A DNA stretch of 64,000 nt from Sulfoacidibacillus ferrooxidans (lineage in GTDB: Bacteria > Bacillota > Bacilli > Alicyclobacillales > SLC66). Under the pieces are notes generated by a model that saw only the letters and a list, made by a program, of their open reading frames with translations, did no database searches and had not been told where the DNA came from. The DNA is taken from assembly GCF_022606465.1 (NCBI RefSeq), contig NZ_JALBUF010000001.1:124001-188000 (forward strand), read 5' to 3'. Position numbers and translations under genes: made by a program. Below are positions 55,716-63,959 of the stretch, piece after piece (position 1 is the stretch's first letter; the number at the start of each line of letters is the position of its first letter).

Positions 55716-58082
55716 TTACACGATGACCAAAAGAATGATGGTGATCCCAATTAAAGTAATAAAATAGGCATAATCTCTATATCGCACACGTAGATCGCGG
55801 TAATAGGTTCGCACATGTGGGTTCGTTGCGACATCCCCTATAAAGCCGCGTGCTTCCATGGCAATAGCCACGCGCTCACTCATGCGTATTGCCTGCGATA
55901 AAAGAGGCAACGCATATGTGACAGGATTCATAAAAGATAGCCTTGCCTCTTTGCCACGTAATTGTCGCGCTTGTTTTAACTTCGTCCACTCTGATTGAAA
56001 GAGAGGAACAACGCGGATACCTGATAAAATGCCATACGCGAACTTAGGTTGAACAAAGAAATTCTTACTCAGTGCAACAATTACATCTGTAATGTCAACT
56101 GCAGATAAAAAGAGTACACCAAAGCCTACAGCAGATAACATGCGTAGTGCAAGTACAACTCCTTCATAAAATCCTGTCCAACTCAACCGATAAAACAAAA
56201 AATGAAATGTTGGTGTATGCGGACCCACTGCAGCAAATGCGGTCAAAGACCACACATACAACAAATAGAATCCTATAAATGGAGACATTCGTTTGGCGAT
56301 TTGTATCGGATTGAGATTAGCGATAACCATCATTAACACGATGGTCAATGCAAGTAATGCAACTCCCTGTTCAACAGTGTGAGCAAAAATAGCGACTACG
56401 GTGACACAAAGAGTTGACAATAGGAGCCAAGCGGGGTTTAATGTCATTCCTATTGTTCGTTTTTGCCATGCGCGAACGTTTCTACGTTCCAGATGGAGAG
56501 GATCGTGATTCATAACCACATGCTGCCTCGTCGTGATCTTTTCGCGATCCATGTCGAGATCATCTAACAAATGCGCTTCACGCATACACTCTCGATTTGC
56601 AAATAATTCATTTGGCGACCCATCGAAAAGCAGTCCTCCTTGCGCTACAACAATCACATGTGTAGCAAAACGTCTAACTAAATCCATATCGTGTGTCGTT
56701 ATCACTATCGTTCGACCTTCTTTATGCAAATGCAGTAGGCGATCCATAATCGCTTGTTGCGTTTTTGCATCTTGCCCAAAGGTCGGTTCGTCAAGAAGAT
56801 AGATTTCATGTTCCGTTTTCACCATAGCCGCTACGCTAAGTCTACGCTTTTGACCTTGACTAAGCGCAAAGGGACTATGCTGCGCATGATCAGCCAACCC
56901 AAATTGATCCAATAATAACAGGATATCTTCTGGTACGTCTTCCCCGACGATGCGATCTGAGAGTTCATCGCAAACACGTTCGTAGATAAACTGATATTCA
57001 GGGTTTTGAAAGCAATAGGACACAGCTTTTGCTAACTGCTTCTTATTCCATTTGCGCACCTCTTGCATAAGTACTTCAACGCGACCGCTAGTTAACTTTG
57101 TAAGACCACGCATCACCTGCAACAAAGTAGACTTGCCCGCTCCATTTGGCCCGACAATTACTGTAAAGGACCCTTTTTCAATAGACAGCGAAAGATGACT
57201 CCAAATTGTTTGCTCACCATAGCAAACACTACCATCTCTTATAGAAATTACTGGCGGGCATGTTGCATCGGGCATGATCTGATGATCGCTTTCCTGAACT
57301 AGATGTGGGTAGAATGCATCATGCGCCATCAGAAATTGTGGACGCTCCTTCCAAGCAGATACCACGCCAACTTGGACGAGCCACTCCCACTCATCGGCTA
57401 TCACTTGTCGCGTTTCGCCCACTCGATGAATCTGGCCGTGTTCGTCGAAAAGCACCACACGATCCATGTATTGCAGCAAAATATCAAATTTATGTTCGAT
57501 GACAATCATGGACTTGCCTTGTTGATGTAATACTCCAATCTGTTCAAAGACAATCCGCGATGATGTAGGATCTAAGTTAGCAGTAGGTTCGTCAAAAATA
57601 AGCAATTTTGCATCCATCGCAAGTGCAGATGCAATCGCGAGTTTTTGCTTCATACCACCTGAAAAAGTCGTATGTGTTTCGGCAAAAGACACATCTAGAC
57701 TCGCCTTTTGCAGACCGTCCGCTATGCGTGCGGTCATGTTATGCACAGCCACTTGCATGTTTTCTAATCCAAAAGCTATCTCATCGCCAACTTTTAACAT
57801 ACAAAACTGAGCCTCTGCATCCTGAAATACATATCCAATGCCACCTGGCTCCGTTAGTGACGAATGTCGCGTCACAATACCTTCGACTTTTGCCTCCACA
57901 GCTTGCGGAATGATCCCCGCGCAAAGCATGGCAACCGTACTCTTCCCACACCCACTAGGGCCAAGAAATAATACCGATTCGCCGTCATTCATGGCAAATG
58001 TGATAGTAGAAACAACAGGTGCATCGGATTGATCATACGTAATCGAGACATGTTGCAAAGAAAGCCAAGATTCATTTTCCAT
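55716..58082 (-). CDS. ECF transporter fusion: two ATPase domains plus EcfT membrane domain (YkoD-YkoC-like)
   Basis: 788 residues in one chain. ABC domain 1 (~5-240): Walker A GPSGCGKST, FSGGMKQKLAI, LLIFDEPTANLDP. ABC domain 2 (~280-500): GPNGAGKST, LSQGQKRRL, YLLDEPTFGQD. From ~535 on an EcfT domain with several helices and the coupling motifs LKQARQLRGKEAR and AMEARGF. In B. subtilis the equivalents are separate YkoD and YkoC. Together with the YkoE-like S component 89 nt upstream and a TPP riboswitch it forms a thiamine-precursor (hydroxymethylpyrimidine) importer. Confidence 0.9.
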   Translation of the reverse strand: MENESWLSLQHVSITYDQSDAPVVSTITFAMNDGESVLFLGPSGCGKSTVAMLCAGIIPQAVEAKVEGIVTRHSSLTEPGGIGYVFQDAEAQFCMLKVGDEIAFGLENMQVAVHNMTARIADGLQKASLDVSFAETHTTFSGGMKQKLAIASALAMDAKLLIFDEPTANLDPTSSRIVFEQIGVLHQQGKSMIVIEHKFDILLQYMDRVVLFDEHGQIHRVGETRQVIADEWEWLVQVGVVSAWKERPQFLMAHDAFYPHLVQESDHQIMPDATCPPVISIRDGSVCYGEQTIWSHLSLSIEKGSFTVIVGPNGAGKSTLLQVMRGLTKLTSGRVEVLMQEVRKWNKKQLAKAVSYCFQNPEYQFIYERVCDELSDRIVGEDVPEDILLLLDQFGLADHAQHSPFALSQGQKRRLSVAAMVKTEHEIYLLDEPTFGQDAKTQQAIMDRLLHLHKEGRTIVITTHDMDLVRRFATHVIVVAQGGLLFDGSPNELFANRECMREAHLLDDLDMDREKITTRQHVVMNHDPLHLERRNVRAWQKRTIGMTLNPAWLLLSTLCVTVVAIFAHTVEQGVALLALTIVLMMVIANLNPIQIAKRMSPFIGFYLLYVWSLTAFAAVGPHTPTFHFLFYRLSWTGFYEGVVLALRMLSAVGFGVLFLSAVDITDVIVALSKNFFVQPKFAYGILSGIRVVPLFQSEWTKLKQARQLRGKEARLSFMNPVTYALPLLSQAIRMSERVAIAMEARGFIGDVATNPHVRTYYRDLRVRYRDYAYFITLIGITIILLVIV

Positions 58083-58170
58083 CCGTGTACGGCATATCCC
58101 TTCGCGCCGCTACTCCCTCCTTCCTTAACACATGGATACAACCATGTTCTTTTATCCGTAACCCATTGCT

Positions 58171-58743
58171 CTACCGCGAGAGTTGCCGTTTTTGTTTTGC
58201 AATCTCAAAGTTTCTAAGCGTACCCGTGCGCAATAGCGCATCGCCAATCCATTTTGGCAAAGCACCTGCAAGAATTGCACCGCTTATCATCGTCACGACT
58301 GTATACCCGATGATGACTGGAATTGAATATTGATTTCCTTGATATTCAAAAAACCACTGAATGCTATTACCTACGCCACCTAGTGCGCCTGCAATCAACA
58401 TGGGACCCCAATCATAGCGCCGCCATCTCCACATCGCAAATCCTGCTTCTGACCCGGCTCCTTGAACAAGTCCGGAAATCACGGCACCGATACTATACGG
58501 GCTACCAAACATAAATTCTACGCAGGCACTCACCACTTCTGAAAAGAATGCTGCACCCGGACGGCGAATAATATAAGGAACAAGTCCTGCTGCAATCCAC
58601 CACAAGCCATTGACAAGTGCACCTACAATCGGGCTCATCGTACTTGCAAACAAAGGATTGGTGATCCAGTCCCAACCCATATAAATCGCACCACAGACAA
58701 CAGATAAAATCGCTGCGACGACGATGTCACGCAGTTTCCACAT
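58171..58743 (-). CDS. ykoE: YkoE-like S component of the thiamine-precursor ECF transporter
   Basis: 190 residues, about five to six membrane helices, with EFMFGSPYSIGAVISGLVQGAGSE and FFEYQGNQYS, the YkoE signature. Binds the substrate (HMP or thiamine) for the fused ECF module. AAGGGGGAG precedes the ATG. First structural gene after the TPP riboswitch. Confidence 0.92.
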   Translation of the reverse strand: MWKLRDIVVAAILSVVCGAIYMGWDWITNPLFASTMSPIVGALVNGLWWIAAGLVPYIIRRPGAAFFSEVVSACVEFMFGSPYSIGAVISGLVQGAGSEAGFAMWRWRRYDWGPMLIAGALGGVGNSIQWFFEYQGNQYSIPVIIGYTVVTMISGAILAGALPKWIGDALLRTGTLRNFEIAKQKRQLSR

Positions 58744-58804
58744 GAAAAACTCCCCCTTATGAATCTATTTCTTCAAAATCACCTTCAGAGGAGCGCCACA
58801 ACCC

Positions 58805-58854
58805 AAAAAGCCCCTTTCGCACGCGCAAAAATTCTCTGGCGTTGCGAAAGGGGC
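58805..58854 (-). terminator. Expression-platform terminator of the TPP riboswitch
   Basis: A 12-bp perfect stem (arms 58843-58854 and 58810-58821) followed on the minus strand by TTTTTGGG, between the aptamer and ykoE. Confidence 0.88.
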
Positions 58855-58885
58855 CCCTACTTATCGTGTCAAAATAAGATCGGCC

Positions 58886-58978
58886 AAGGCACTTCCTCCC
58901 GCTGGTATTACCCAGATCGAGTCCACAAAAGGGTTAGCGGTATACGCTTCTCAGCCACAACATGGCACCCCTAGCGCC
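58886..58978 (-). ncRNA. TPP (THI-box) riboswitch
   Basis: On the minus strand: AGGGGTGCC, GGCTGAGA, ACCCTTT, then GATCTGGGTAATACCAGCG, the THI-box core, closed by GGCGCT/AGTGCC (P1). Thiamine pyrophosphate would promote the downstream terminator and shut off ykoE and the ECF fusion. Confidence 0.96.
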
Positions 58979-59000
58979 AAACAATATGATTTTCGAACAT

Positions 59001-59029
59001 ACTGTAACACGATCAGCACAGCATGTAAA
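59001..59029 (-). promoter_or_regulatory. Promoter of the TPP-riboswitch transcript
   Basis: TTTACA (59024-59029), 17 bp, TACAGT (59001-59006) on the minus strand, about 22 nt before the aptamer. Confidence 0.55.
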
Positions 59030-59055
59030 CAAGTTATTTAGAGAACTAGTAATGT

Positions 59056-59907
59056 TTACGCAAGCCCGAAAGTAACGTTATCTGGATCATACTCAAAACT
59101 GCGACGATCCTGGTTGAGAGCAGTGATCTGCGCAATTTCCTCTTCTGATAAATGAAAATCAAATACTTGTGCATTTTCTAGAATTCGTGCAGCGCGAACG
59201 GATTTAGGAATGGTGACCACTTCCTGATCCAAATCCCAACGCAAGACAATTTGCGCAGGTGTCTTGCTGTATTTACCAGCTAAATGTTGAAGTAGCGGAT
59301 GTCCTAACATATCGCCACCACGCATTAAAGGCGACCACGCTTCCAGTTGGATTCCTTGTTGACGACAAAATGTATACAAGTCGCGCTGTGTGAGATATGG
59401 ATGAAACTCCACCTGATTGACAGCTGGTTTTACCTCATAGTGGTCCATGACATCTTGTAAATGACGAGGTTGAAAATTACTTACACCAACAGCTCTTACC
59501 AATCCATCTTTGTATAATTTTTCAAAAGCGCGCCATGTCTCTAAATATTTTCCAGCAACTGGCCAGTGAATCAGATACAAATCCACGTAATCGACACCAA
59601 GTTTCTTGCGGCTCTCTTCAAATGCTTCTAACGTGGACTCATATCCCTGACGAGCATTCCACAACTTTGTCGTGATAAATAATTCTTCACGAGCAATCCC
59701 AGAATCTTTGATCGCTTTTCCGACGCCAGCTTCATTGCCATAGATTGCGGCTGTATCGATATGACGATATCCCTGTTCAATGGCAGACAACACAGCATTT
59801 TCGACTTCTCCGCCCTCCTTGGATTCCCAAACACCTAATCCCAACCAAGGCATGTTAACACCATTATTTAATGTCGTACTACTTGTGAGCGCTGCATGAT
59901 TTTTCAT
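59056..59907 (-). CDS. Aldo/keto reductase
   Basis: 283 residues, (beta/alpha)8 barrel. Catalytic Asp and Tyr in IDTAAIYGNE, Lys in TTKLW and His in LIHWPV; NADPH-binding IPKSVRAARILEN near the C-terminus. Similar to B. subtilis YvgN/YtbE, which reduce methylglyoxal and other aldehydes. AAGGAGG precedes the ATG. Upstream region holds three TGTACA repeats. Confidence 0.93.
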   Translation of the reverse strand: MKNHAALTSSTTLNNGVNMPWLGLGVWESKEGGEVENAVLSAIEQGYRHIDTAAIYGNEAGVGKAIKDSGIAREELFITTKLWNARQGYESTLEAFEESRKKLGVDYVDLYLIHWPVAGKYLETWRAFEKLYKDGLVRAVGVSNFQPRHLQDVMDHYEVKPAVNQVEFHPYLTQRDLYTFCRQQGIQLEAWSPLMRGGDMLGHPLLQHLAGKYSKTPAQIVLRWDLDQEVVTIPKSVRAARILENAQVFDFHLSEEEIAQITALNQDRRSFEYDPDNVTFGLA

Positions 59908-59988
59908 GAAATTTCCTCCTTACACTATGTAGAGTGCAAAGTAAGCATAGCACATTATTCTTCTAACTCGAATCGTTTAGCCATGAAA

Positions 59989-60045
59989 TGTACATTGTGC
60001 ATATGTACACTCTGCCATTTTCGAAAAGGATTGTACACTATGCAC
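59989..60045 (+). repeat. Three direct copies of a TGTACA-YT-N-TGC element
   Basis: TGTACATTGTGCA (59989), TGTACACTCTGCC (60004) and TGTACACTATGCA (60032) share TGTACA.T.TGC. They lie between the aldo/keto reductase gene and tRNA-Sec and could be operator sites for either. Confidence 0.45.
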
Positions 60046-60128
60046 GGAATATTTCCATACAATCGAATCATCCGATTATCTGTTTGCGCCTCACAAAAGT
60101 TGCAAAAAAGTCTCGCTTTTTGTTATGC

Positions 60129-60134
60129 TACAAT
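60129..60134 (+). promoter_or_regulatory. Extended -10 promoter of tRNA-Sec
   Basis: TG-C-TACAAT (TACAAT at 60129-60134) 38 nt before the tRNA; no convincing -35. Confidence 0.5.
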
Positions 60135-60171
60135 AGGTTTCGAAAAGCTAATCATATTTCCATCCTTTTAT

Positions 60172-60268
60172 GGGGGCGGATGGGGTACTGGTGTCCTTCC
60201 CGGTCTTCAAAACCGAGCGTTCGGCGTGGTGCGTCGAAGGTGGGTTCGATTCCCACACGCTCCCGCCA
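60172..60268 (+). tRNA. selC: tRNA-Sec (anticodon TCA)
   Basis: 97 nt. The anticodon arm CGGTCTTCAAAACCG is the diagnostic tRNA-Sec arm with anticodon TCA (reads UGA). Acceptor arms GGGGGCG/CGCTCCC (one G-U), a long variable arm, GTGGG-TTCGATT-CCCAC T-arm and encoded GCCA. Agrees with the selA gene at 34.3 kb. Confidence 0.96.
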
Positions 60269-60343
60269 AGCCTTGTGCAGCAAGGGATTTCACGATTTTT
60301 CATCCTAGTTTAACCCATCCTTTTTCACACCCCCAAAGACCTC

Positions 60344-60365
60344 TTTGGGGACATTTTGGGGACAT
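60344..60365 (+). repeat. Tandem duplication TTTGGGGACAT x2
   Basis: Two perfect adjacent copies (60344-60354 and 60355-60365), 75 nt downstream of tRNA-Sec. Confidence 0.8.
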
Positions 60366-60563
60366 ACAGAAAAAGGAATGGGAATAATCGCGATTGAATG
60401 TTCGTATATCGAGCAACATACGAGTCATTTAGATTAACTAGAAACTTTCTCAATAGTAACATATTTGACCTAACAATTATCATCTCAGATTTGATACACT
60501 CACTATCGAGCAAAGAGGCCAGAATACACTTCACGCTATATATGAGATTCACCCGATGAAAAT

Positions 60564-60613
60564 AGAGTAGGTACCACTTGTGCAAACACATGTAGTACCT
60601 ACTCTTTTCTTTG
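60564..60613 (+). terminator. Strong terminator-like hairpin
   Basis: AGAGTAGGTAC (60564-60574) and GTACCTACTCT (60595-60605) pair perfectly and are followed by TTTCTTTG on the plus strand. No gene ends close by; it may end the tRNA-Sec transcript or an unknown RNA. Confidence 0.7.
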
Positions 60614-60648
60614 AAACAAAGTGACATCTTACTTATCTATATCATGAG

Positions 60649-62166
60649 TTATGCAGTTGCTATCAACAACTGGGTATTGGCAGGTTCGAACCACCTCAAT
60701 TCCAGCGTGGTTGGCCAAAACTGGCGGAAGAGTCTTGCAAAACATTCCGCTGTTGTGTCAAGATCGATGGCGATCGAGTCTTGCTCGTTTCGTCGAGTGG
60801 CTTGACGGGTACGACAGCGGATGCAGAGTAGATTGCGGATCACTTGGCCGTGGATGCAATCCTCGATGCCTGCTGTTTTTTGTTCCCAGAGTATGTACCG
60901 GACAAGTGTCTCAGCCGTAAAGAGCAGCGTTATATGGGCATGAATATGGTTTTCATTCGGTGAATGACAGTTCAACATCCCGAGTTCTTGTTTTGCCGTG
61001 CGAAACAAGACTTCAATACGCCAACGCTTCAGCCATGCTCCCATCACTTCAGATGGTGCATCGTAGCGGTTGCTGAGCAGCAGGTAGGCACGTTTGTACT
61101 CTGCAGTCACGTAGTCCGGCTCAGACTCGTTTGGATTCACCGATGGCGTTCGTTCTGCAGTGGCCTTGTTGTCTTCTTGCTTCATACGTTTACCGACAAC
61201 TGCGGCGACCCGTGTGTAGTTCATTTTCGTGTGCGGTATACCACGTCGATTCACCGAAGGCTGGGGCATTTTCACATAGATGTTTTCACAGGAGACAGAG
61301 GCGACATCTACGTTCGTTTATGTCATGAGCGCAGGATAGACCTCCTGAATGAGGTCATTCGGGCGTATCGGTACGAAGCGCTCCCGTCCGGTGCCGGGTT
61401 CAATCATCCTGCGGAATAACTGCGTGTTGCGCTTGGCCTTCGTGACCCAATCAAAGTTCTCTGATTCACACTGGAGCAGGAATGATTTGCTGAAGTACCA
61501 ACGATCCATAACTACCTACAGGCGACACCTAACCTGTATTCGGACCGCCTGGAGCATCTGCCATGTGATGTCCAGTTTCGATTGCTTCTTGTCAGCATCG
61601 TTTTCGGGCTTCGTCCAGATGGCATAGGACCAGGGATATTCAAGTCCTTGCTGCGAACAGCGTGCAAGGCCACGATGTTCATCGCCCAGGTGTAGACCTT
61701 ACTTGAACTGTCGTAGAGCCAGTAGAGAAACGGGATTCCCTTAGCATACGGGTGTGCCGCATGGGTATCGTCCAGTGCAAGTACATCCCCTTCTACCAGA
61801 GCTGTGTCCGGGTCTTCTTGAAGACGAGCCGTGCGCTTCTGGTTGAACATGTCCCACTGGGAAAACCCTGTCAAGAACCGGCTCAAGGCTGATTGAGTCA
61901 CTGTTTGGATACCTGTCATACGCTGCAGTAAGCTGTCTTTGTTGAAGAATGAAGCGAGTGCGTTGACGGATTGGCAGCGTTGAATCAGTCCAACCACATA
62001 GACAAAAGCGAGAACCCAGGTGGCTACGCCCCGAACCTTAAATATGCCTGACTGAGACAACAAAAGAGAGGTCAAAACGATCCCACAGTGCACGCAGTAC
62101 AGGCGCACCACCGACATTACTAAAAGTAGAGAGCTCCTTGAATTCCGGTTTACATAAACGAGCCAT
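60649..62166 (-). pseudogene. Decayed IS4-type DDE transposase
   Basis: The intact protein would be about 500 residues, starting with MARLCKPEFKELSTF at 62166. Reading needs a frameshift near 62070, another near 61640 (LEYPWSYAIWTK continues in a different frame), and readthrough of TAG at 61516-61518 and TAA at 61318-61320. DDE residues are recognisable: Asp in LALDDTHAAHP, Asp in VMDRWYFSK and Glu in KRWRIEVLFRTAKQELG, the IS4-type YREK-like region with Trp in place of Tyr. The element is therefore inactive unless helped. Terminal inverted repeats were not identified. Confidence 0.88.
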
Positions 62167-62179
62167 GATTCCCACCCAC

Positions 62180-62221
62180 ATCGCTGAGAGATAGGCAGTT
62201 AGATGCCTATCTCTCAGCGAT
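62180..62221 (-). repeat. 17-bp perfect hairpin in the transposase leader
   Basis: Arms 62180-62196 and 62205-62221 with an 8-nt loop, starting 14 nt upstream of the transposase ATG on the minus strand. No T tract, so not a terminator; it is placed where it could fold into the mRNA next to the ribosome binding site, as in IS elements that block translation from read-through transcripts. Confidence 0.75.
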
Positions 62222-62451
62222 TCTTGGGATATTTTGAAAAAGTCAAGTCCTGGTCGGTGTTTTCATAAAATTTTCATTGTGCATAAAAACAAATTTATAC
62301 ATCAACTGCATAACCCATGATTATTTATTCATTAATGGAAAATTATTTAATATTATATAAGTAATTACTATTAAAACATTCGATTCTGCATGATCTAATA
62401 CAAAGTAGACAGACTAAAAAAAACTTTTACTATCGAAAGGAGGCCAAAGTA

Positions 62452-62478
62452 ATGTATTTACTTTGGTTTTATGCATGA
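62452..62478 (+). CDS. 8-residue leader peptide upstream of the MFS efflux gene
   Basis: An ATG at 62452 with an ideal AAAGGAGG site opens a short frame MYLLWFYA, whose TGA (62476-62478) overlaps the ATG of the MFS gene (ATGA). CCAAAGTA (62444-62451) and TACTTTGG (62459-62466) can pair around the leader start codon. The MFS gene itself has no Shine-Dalgarno at its ATG, so its translation probably depends on this leader. Confidence 0.6.
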   Translation: MYLLWFYA

Positions 62479-63959
62479 CCACTCCAACACTAACAAGATA
62501 TAAATTTCCTCTTCCTTTTTTCAGATCAAAACCTAATTATCATTGGTATGTGGTGACTACAGTATGCATAGGGGCATTTATGGCGGCTTTAGATGGAAGC
62601 ATTATCACTGTAGCGCTCCCTACGATTGATCATGAATTCAATGTAAATATCAGTGAAAGTGCATGGGTAGCATTAGCCTATCTCCTTACACTCACTGCAC
62701 TACTCGCTATGTTCGGGAGATTGGCGGATATTGTAGGACGACGCCCGCTATACACCATTGGGTTTACCATCTTTATTATTGGATCTGCGCTTTGCGGGGC
62801 ATCCCCCAATTTAGCATTATTAATTGGCTTTCGTGTTTTACAAGGAATTGGTGCCACCATGTTGCAAGCAAACAGCGTAGCTATTGTAACTGCAGCTGTC
62901 CCTGAAAAAGTACGCGGAAAAGCGATAGGTATACAGGGATCAGCACTTGCTGTAGGTTTATCTTTAGGTCCCGCTATTGGTGGAATCTTAATTGGCATCT
63001 TTGGTTGGCGTTCTATCTTTTATGTCAATGTACCAGTTGGTATCATAGGAACTTTATTAGCCTTCATGATTCTTCCCCGCGATTTGATTCAAAAAAAATC
63101 TGGGGTTACAACATCTTTTGATTTTGTAGGTGCCTTTCTTCTTGCAGTTAGTTTGATAGCTTTCTTACTTGGCTTAAATCAAGGTAATGATGATGGATGG
63201 ACATCCCCATTGATTATAGGATGCTTTTTAATAGCGGCTGTTTTTGCAACATTATTTGTTTTTCAAGAGAAACGGCATCAATCGCCTCTCATCGACTTTA
63301 CACTCTTTACGATTGAACAATTAACTTGGGGGAATATAACTGGATCACTCTCTTATGGAGTCATGTATGGAGTTCTATATATCGTCCCGTATTTCTTTGA
63401 GAACGTCCTGCATAAACCTACATCTTCATCCGGTATTTTAACTACACCACTGCCCATCGGCATGATGTTAATTGCTCCAGTAGCTGGAAAGATTGCAGAT
63501 AAACTAGGTTCTAAAATCCCAACAGTTGCGGGTATGACAATCGCAACTGTTGGAACGCTCTCCCTGGTTTTTGTTCATGCGGTGACAAACCTTATCTACA
63601 TGATTATCGCCTTATTTTTTATTGGTTTAGGCATGGGAATTTTTACGCCACCAAATAACAGTTCCGTCATGGGTAGCACACCACGTGATCAATTAGGTGT
63701 TTCCTCTGGCATGCTTAACATGTCTCGATCACTTGGTCAAAGCATTGGAATTGCATATGCATTTGCTATTTTTCAAGGTGTAATAATGACTTATCACTTC
63801 ACTCCAGAAAACGCTCCTGTTGGTTCACTCATTATTGGATTTAGATGGACTTTTATCGGAGTCTCTGTTTTTGGTATTGCAGCTGTACTCATTTCCTTGT
63901 TTCGAGGAAATGTGCAAAGACACGATCTCCCAGACGAAGCAAAAATAATCGATGTATGA
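62475..63959 (+). CDS. DHA2-family (EmrB/QacA) multidrug efflux MFS transporter
   Basis: 494 residues from the ATG at 62475, about fourteen membrane helices. ALDGSIITVALPTI (motif D1), GRLADIVGRR (motif A) and GLSLGPAIGGIL (motif C of antiporters) place it among drug:H+ antiporters of the 14-TMS class. Substrate unknown. The sequence is more AT-rich than the genes left of tRNA-Sec and follows a broken IS element, which suggests acquisition by transfer. A TTG four codons upstream is possible but lacks a site. Confidence 0.93.
   Translation: MTTPTLTRYKFPLPFFRSKPNYHWYVVTTVCIGAFMAALDGSIITVALPTIDHEFNVNISESAWVALAYLLTLTALLAMFGRLADIVGRRPLYTIGFTIFIIGSALCGASPNLALLIGFRVLQGIGATMLQANSVAIVTAAVPEKVRGKAIGIQGSALAVGLSLGPAIGGILIGIFGWRSIFYVNVPVGIIGTLLAFMILPRDLIQKKSGVTTSFDFVGAFLLAVSLIAFLLGLNQGNDDGWTSPLIIGCFLIAAVFATLFVFQEKRHQSPLIDFTLFTIEQLTWGNITGSLSYGVMYGVLYIVPYFFENVLHKPTSSSGILTTPLPIGMMLIAPVAGKIADKLGSKIPTVAGMTIATVGTLSLVFVHAVTNLIYMIIALFFIGLGMGIFTPPNNSSVMGSTPRDQLGVSSGMLNMSRSLGQSIGIAYAFAIFQGVIMTYHFTPENAPVGSLIIGFRWTFIGVSVFGIAAVLISLFRGNVQRHDLPDEAKIIDV

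Larger units (their letters stand above)
60269..60648 (+). other. Non-coding stretch after tRNA-Sec
   Basis: 380 nt with no convincing gene. It holds a small hairpin CCCCAAAGA/CTTTGGGG at 60333-60350, a tandem 11-bp repeat at 60344-60365 and a strong hairpin terminator at 60564-60605. Small overlapping frames on both strands have no ribosome binding sites. Confidence 0.6.

Noticed and set aside
59896-60387. Long plus-strand frame across the tRNA-Sec region
   Set aside because: It reads through the tRNA gene and the direct repeats and has no family-like composition or start site.
60325-60627. Minus-strand frame ending VPKMSPKRSLGV considered as an integrase remnant
   Set aside because: No recombinase catalytic residues (R, H, Y) are visible and the start lacks a ribosome binding site.
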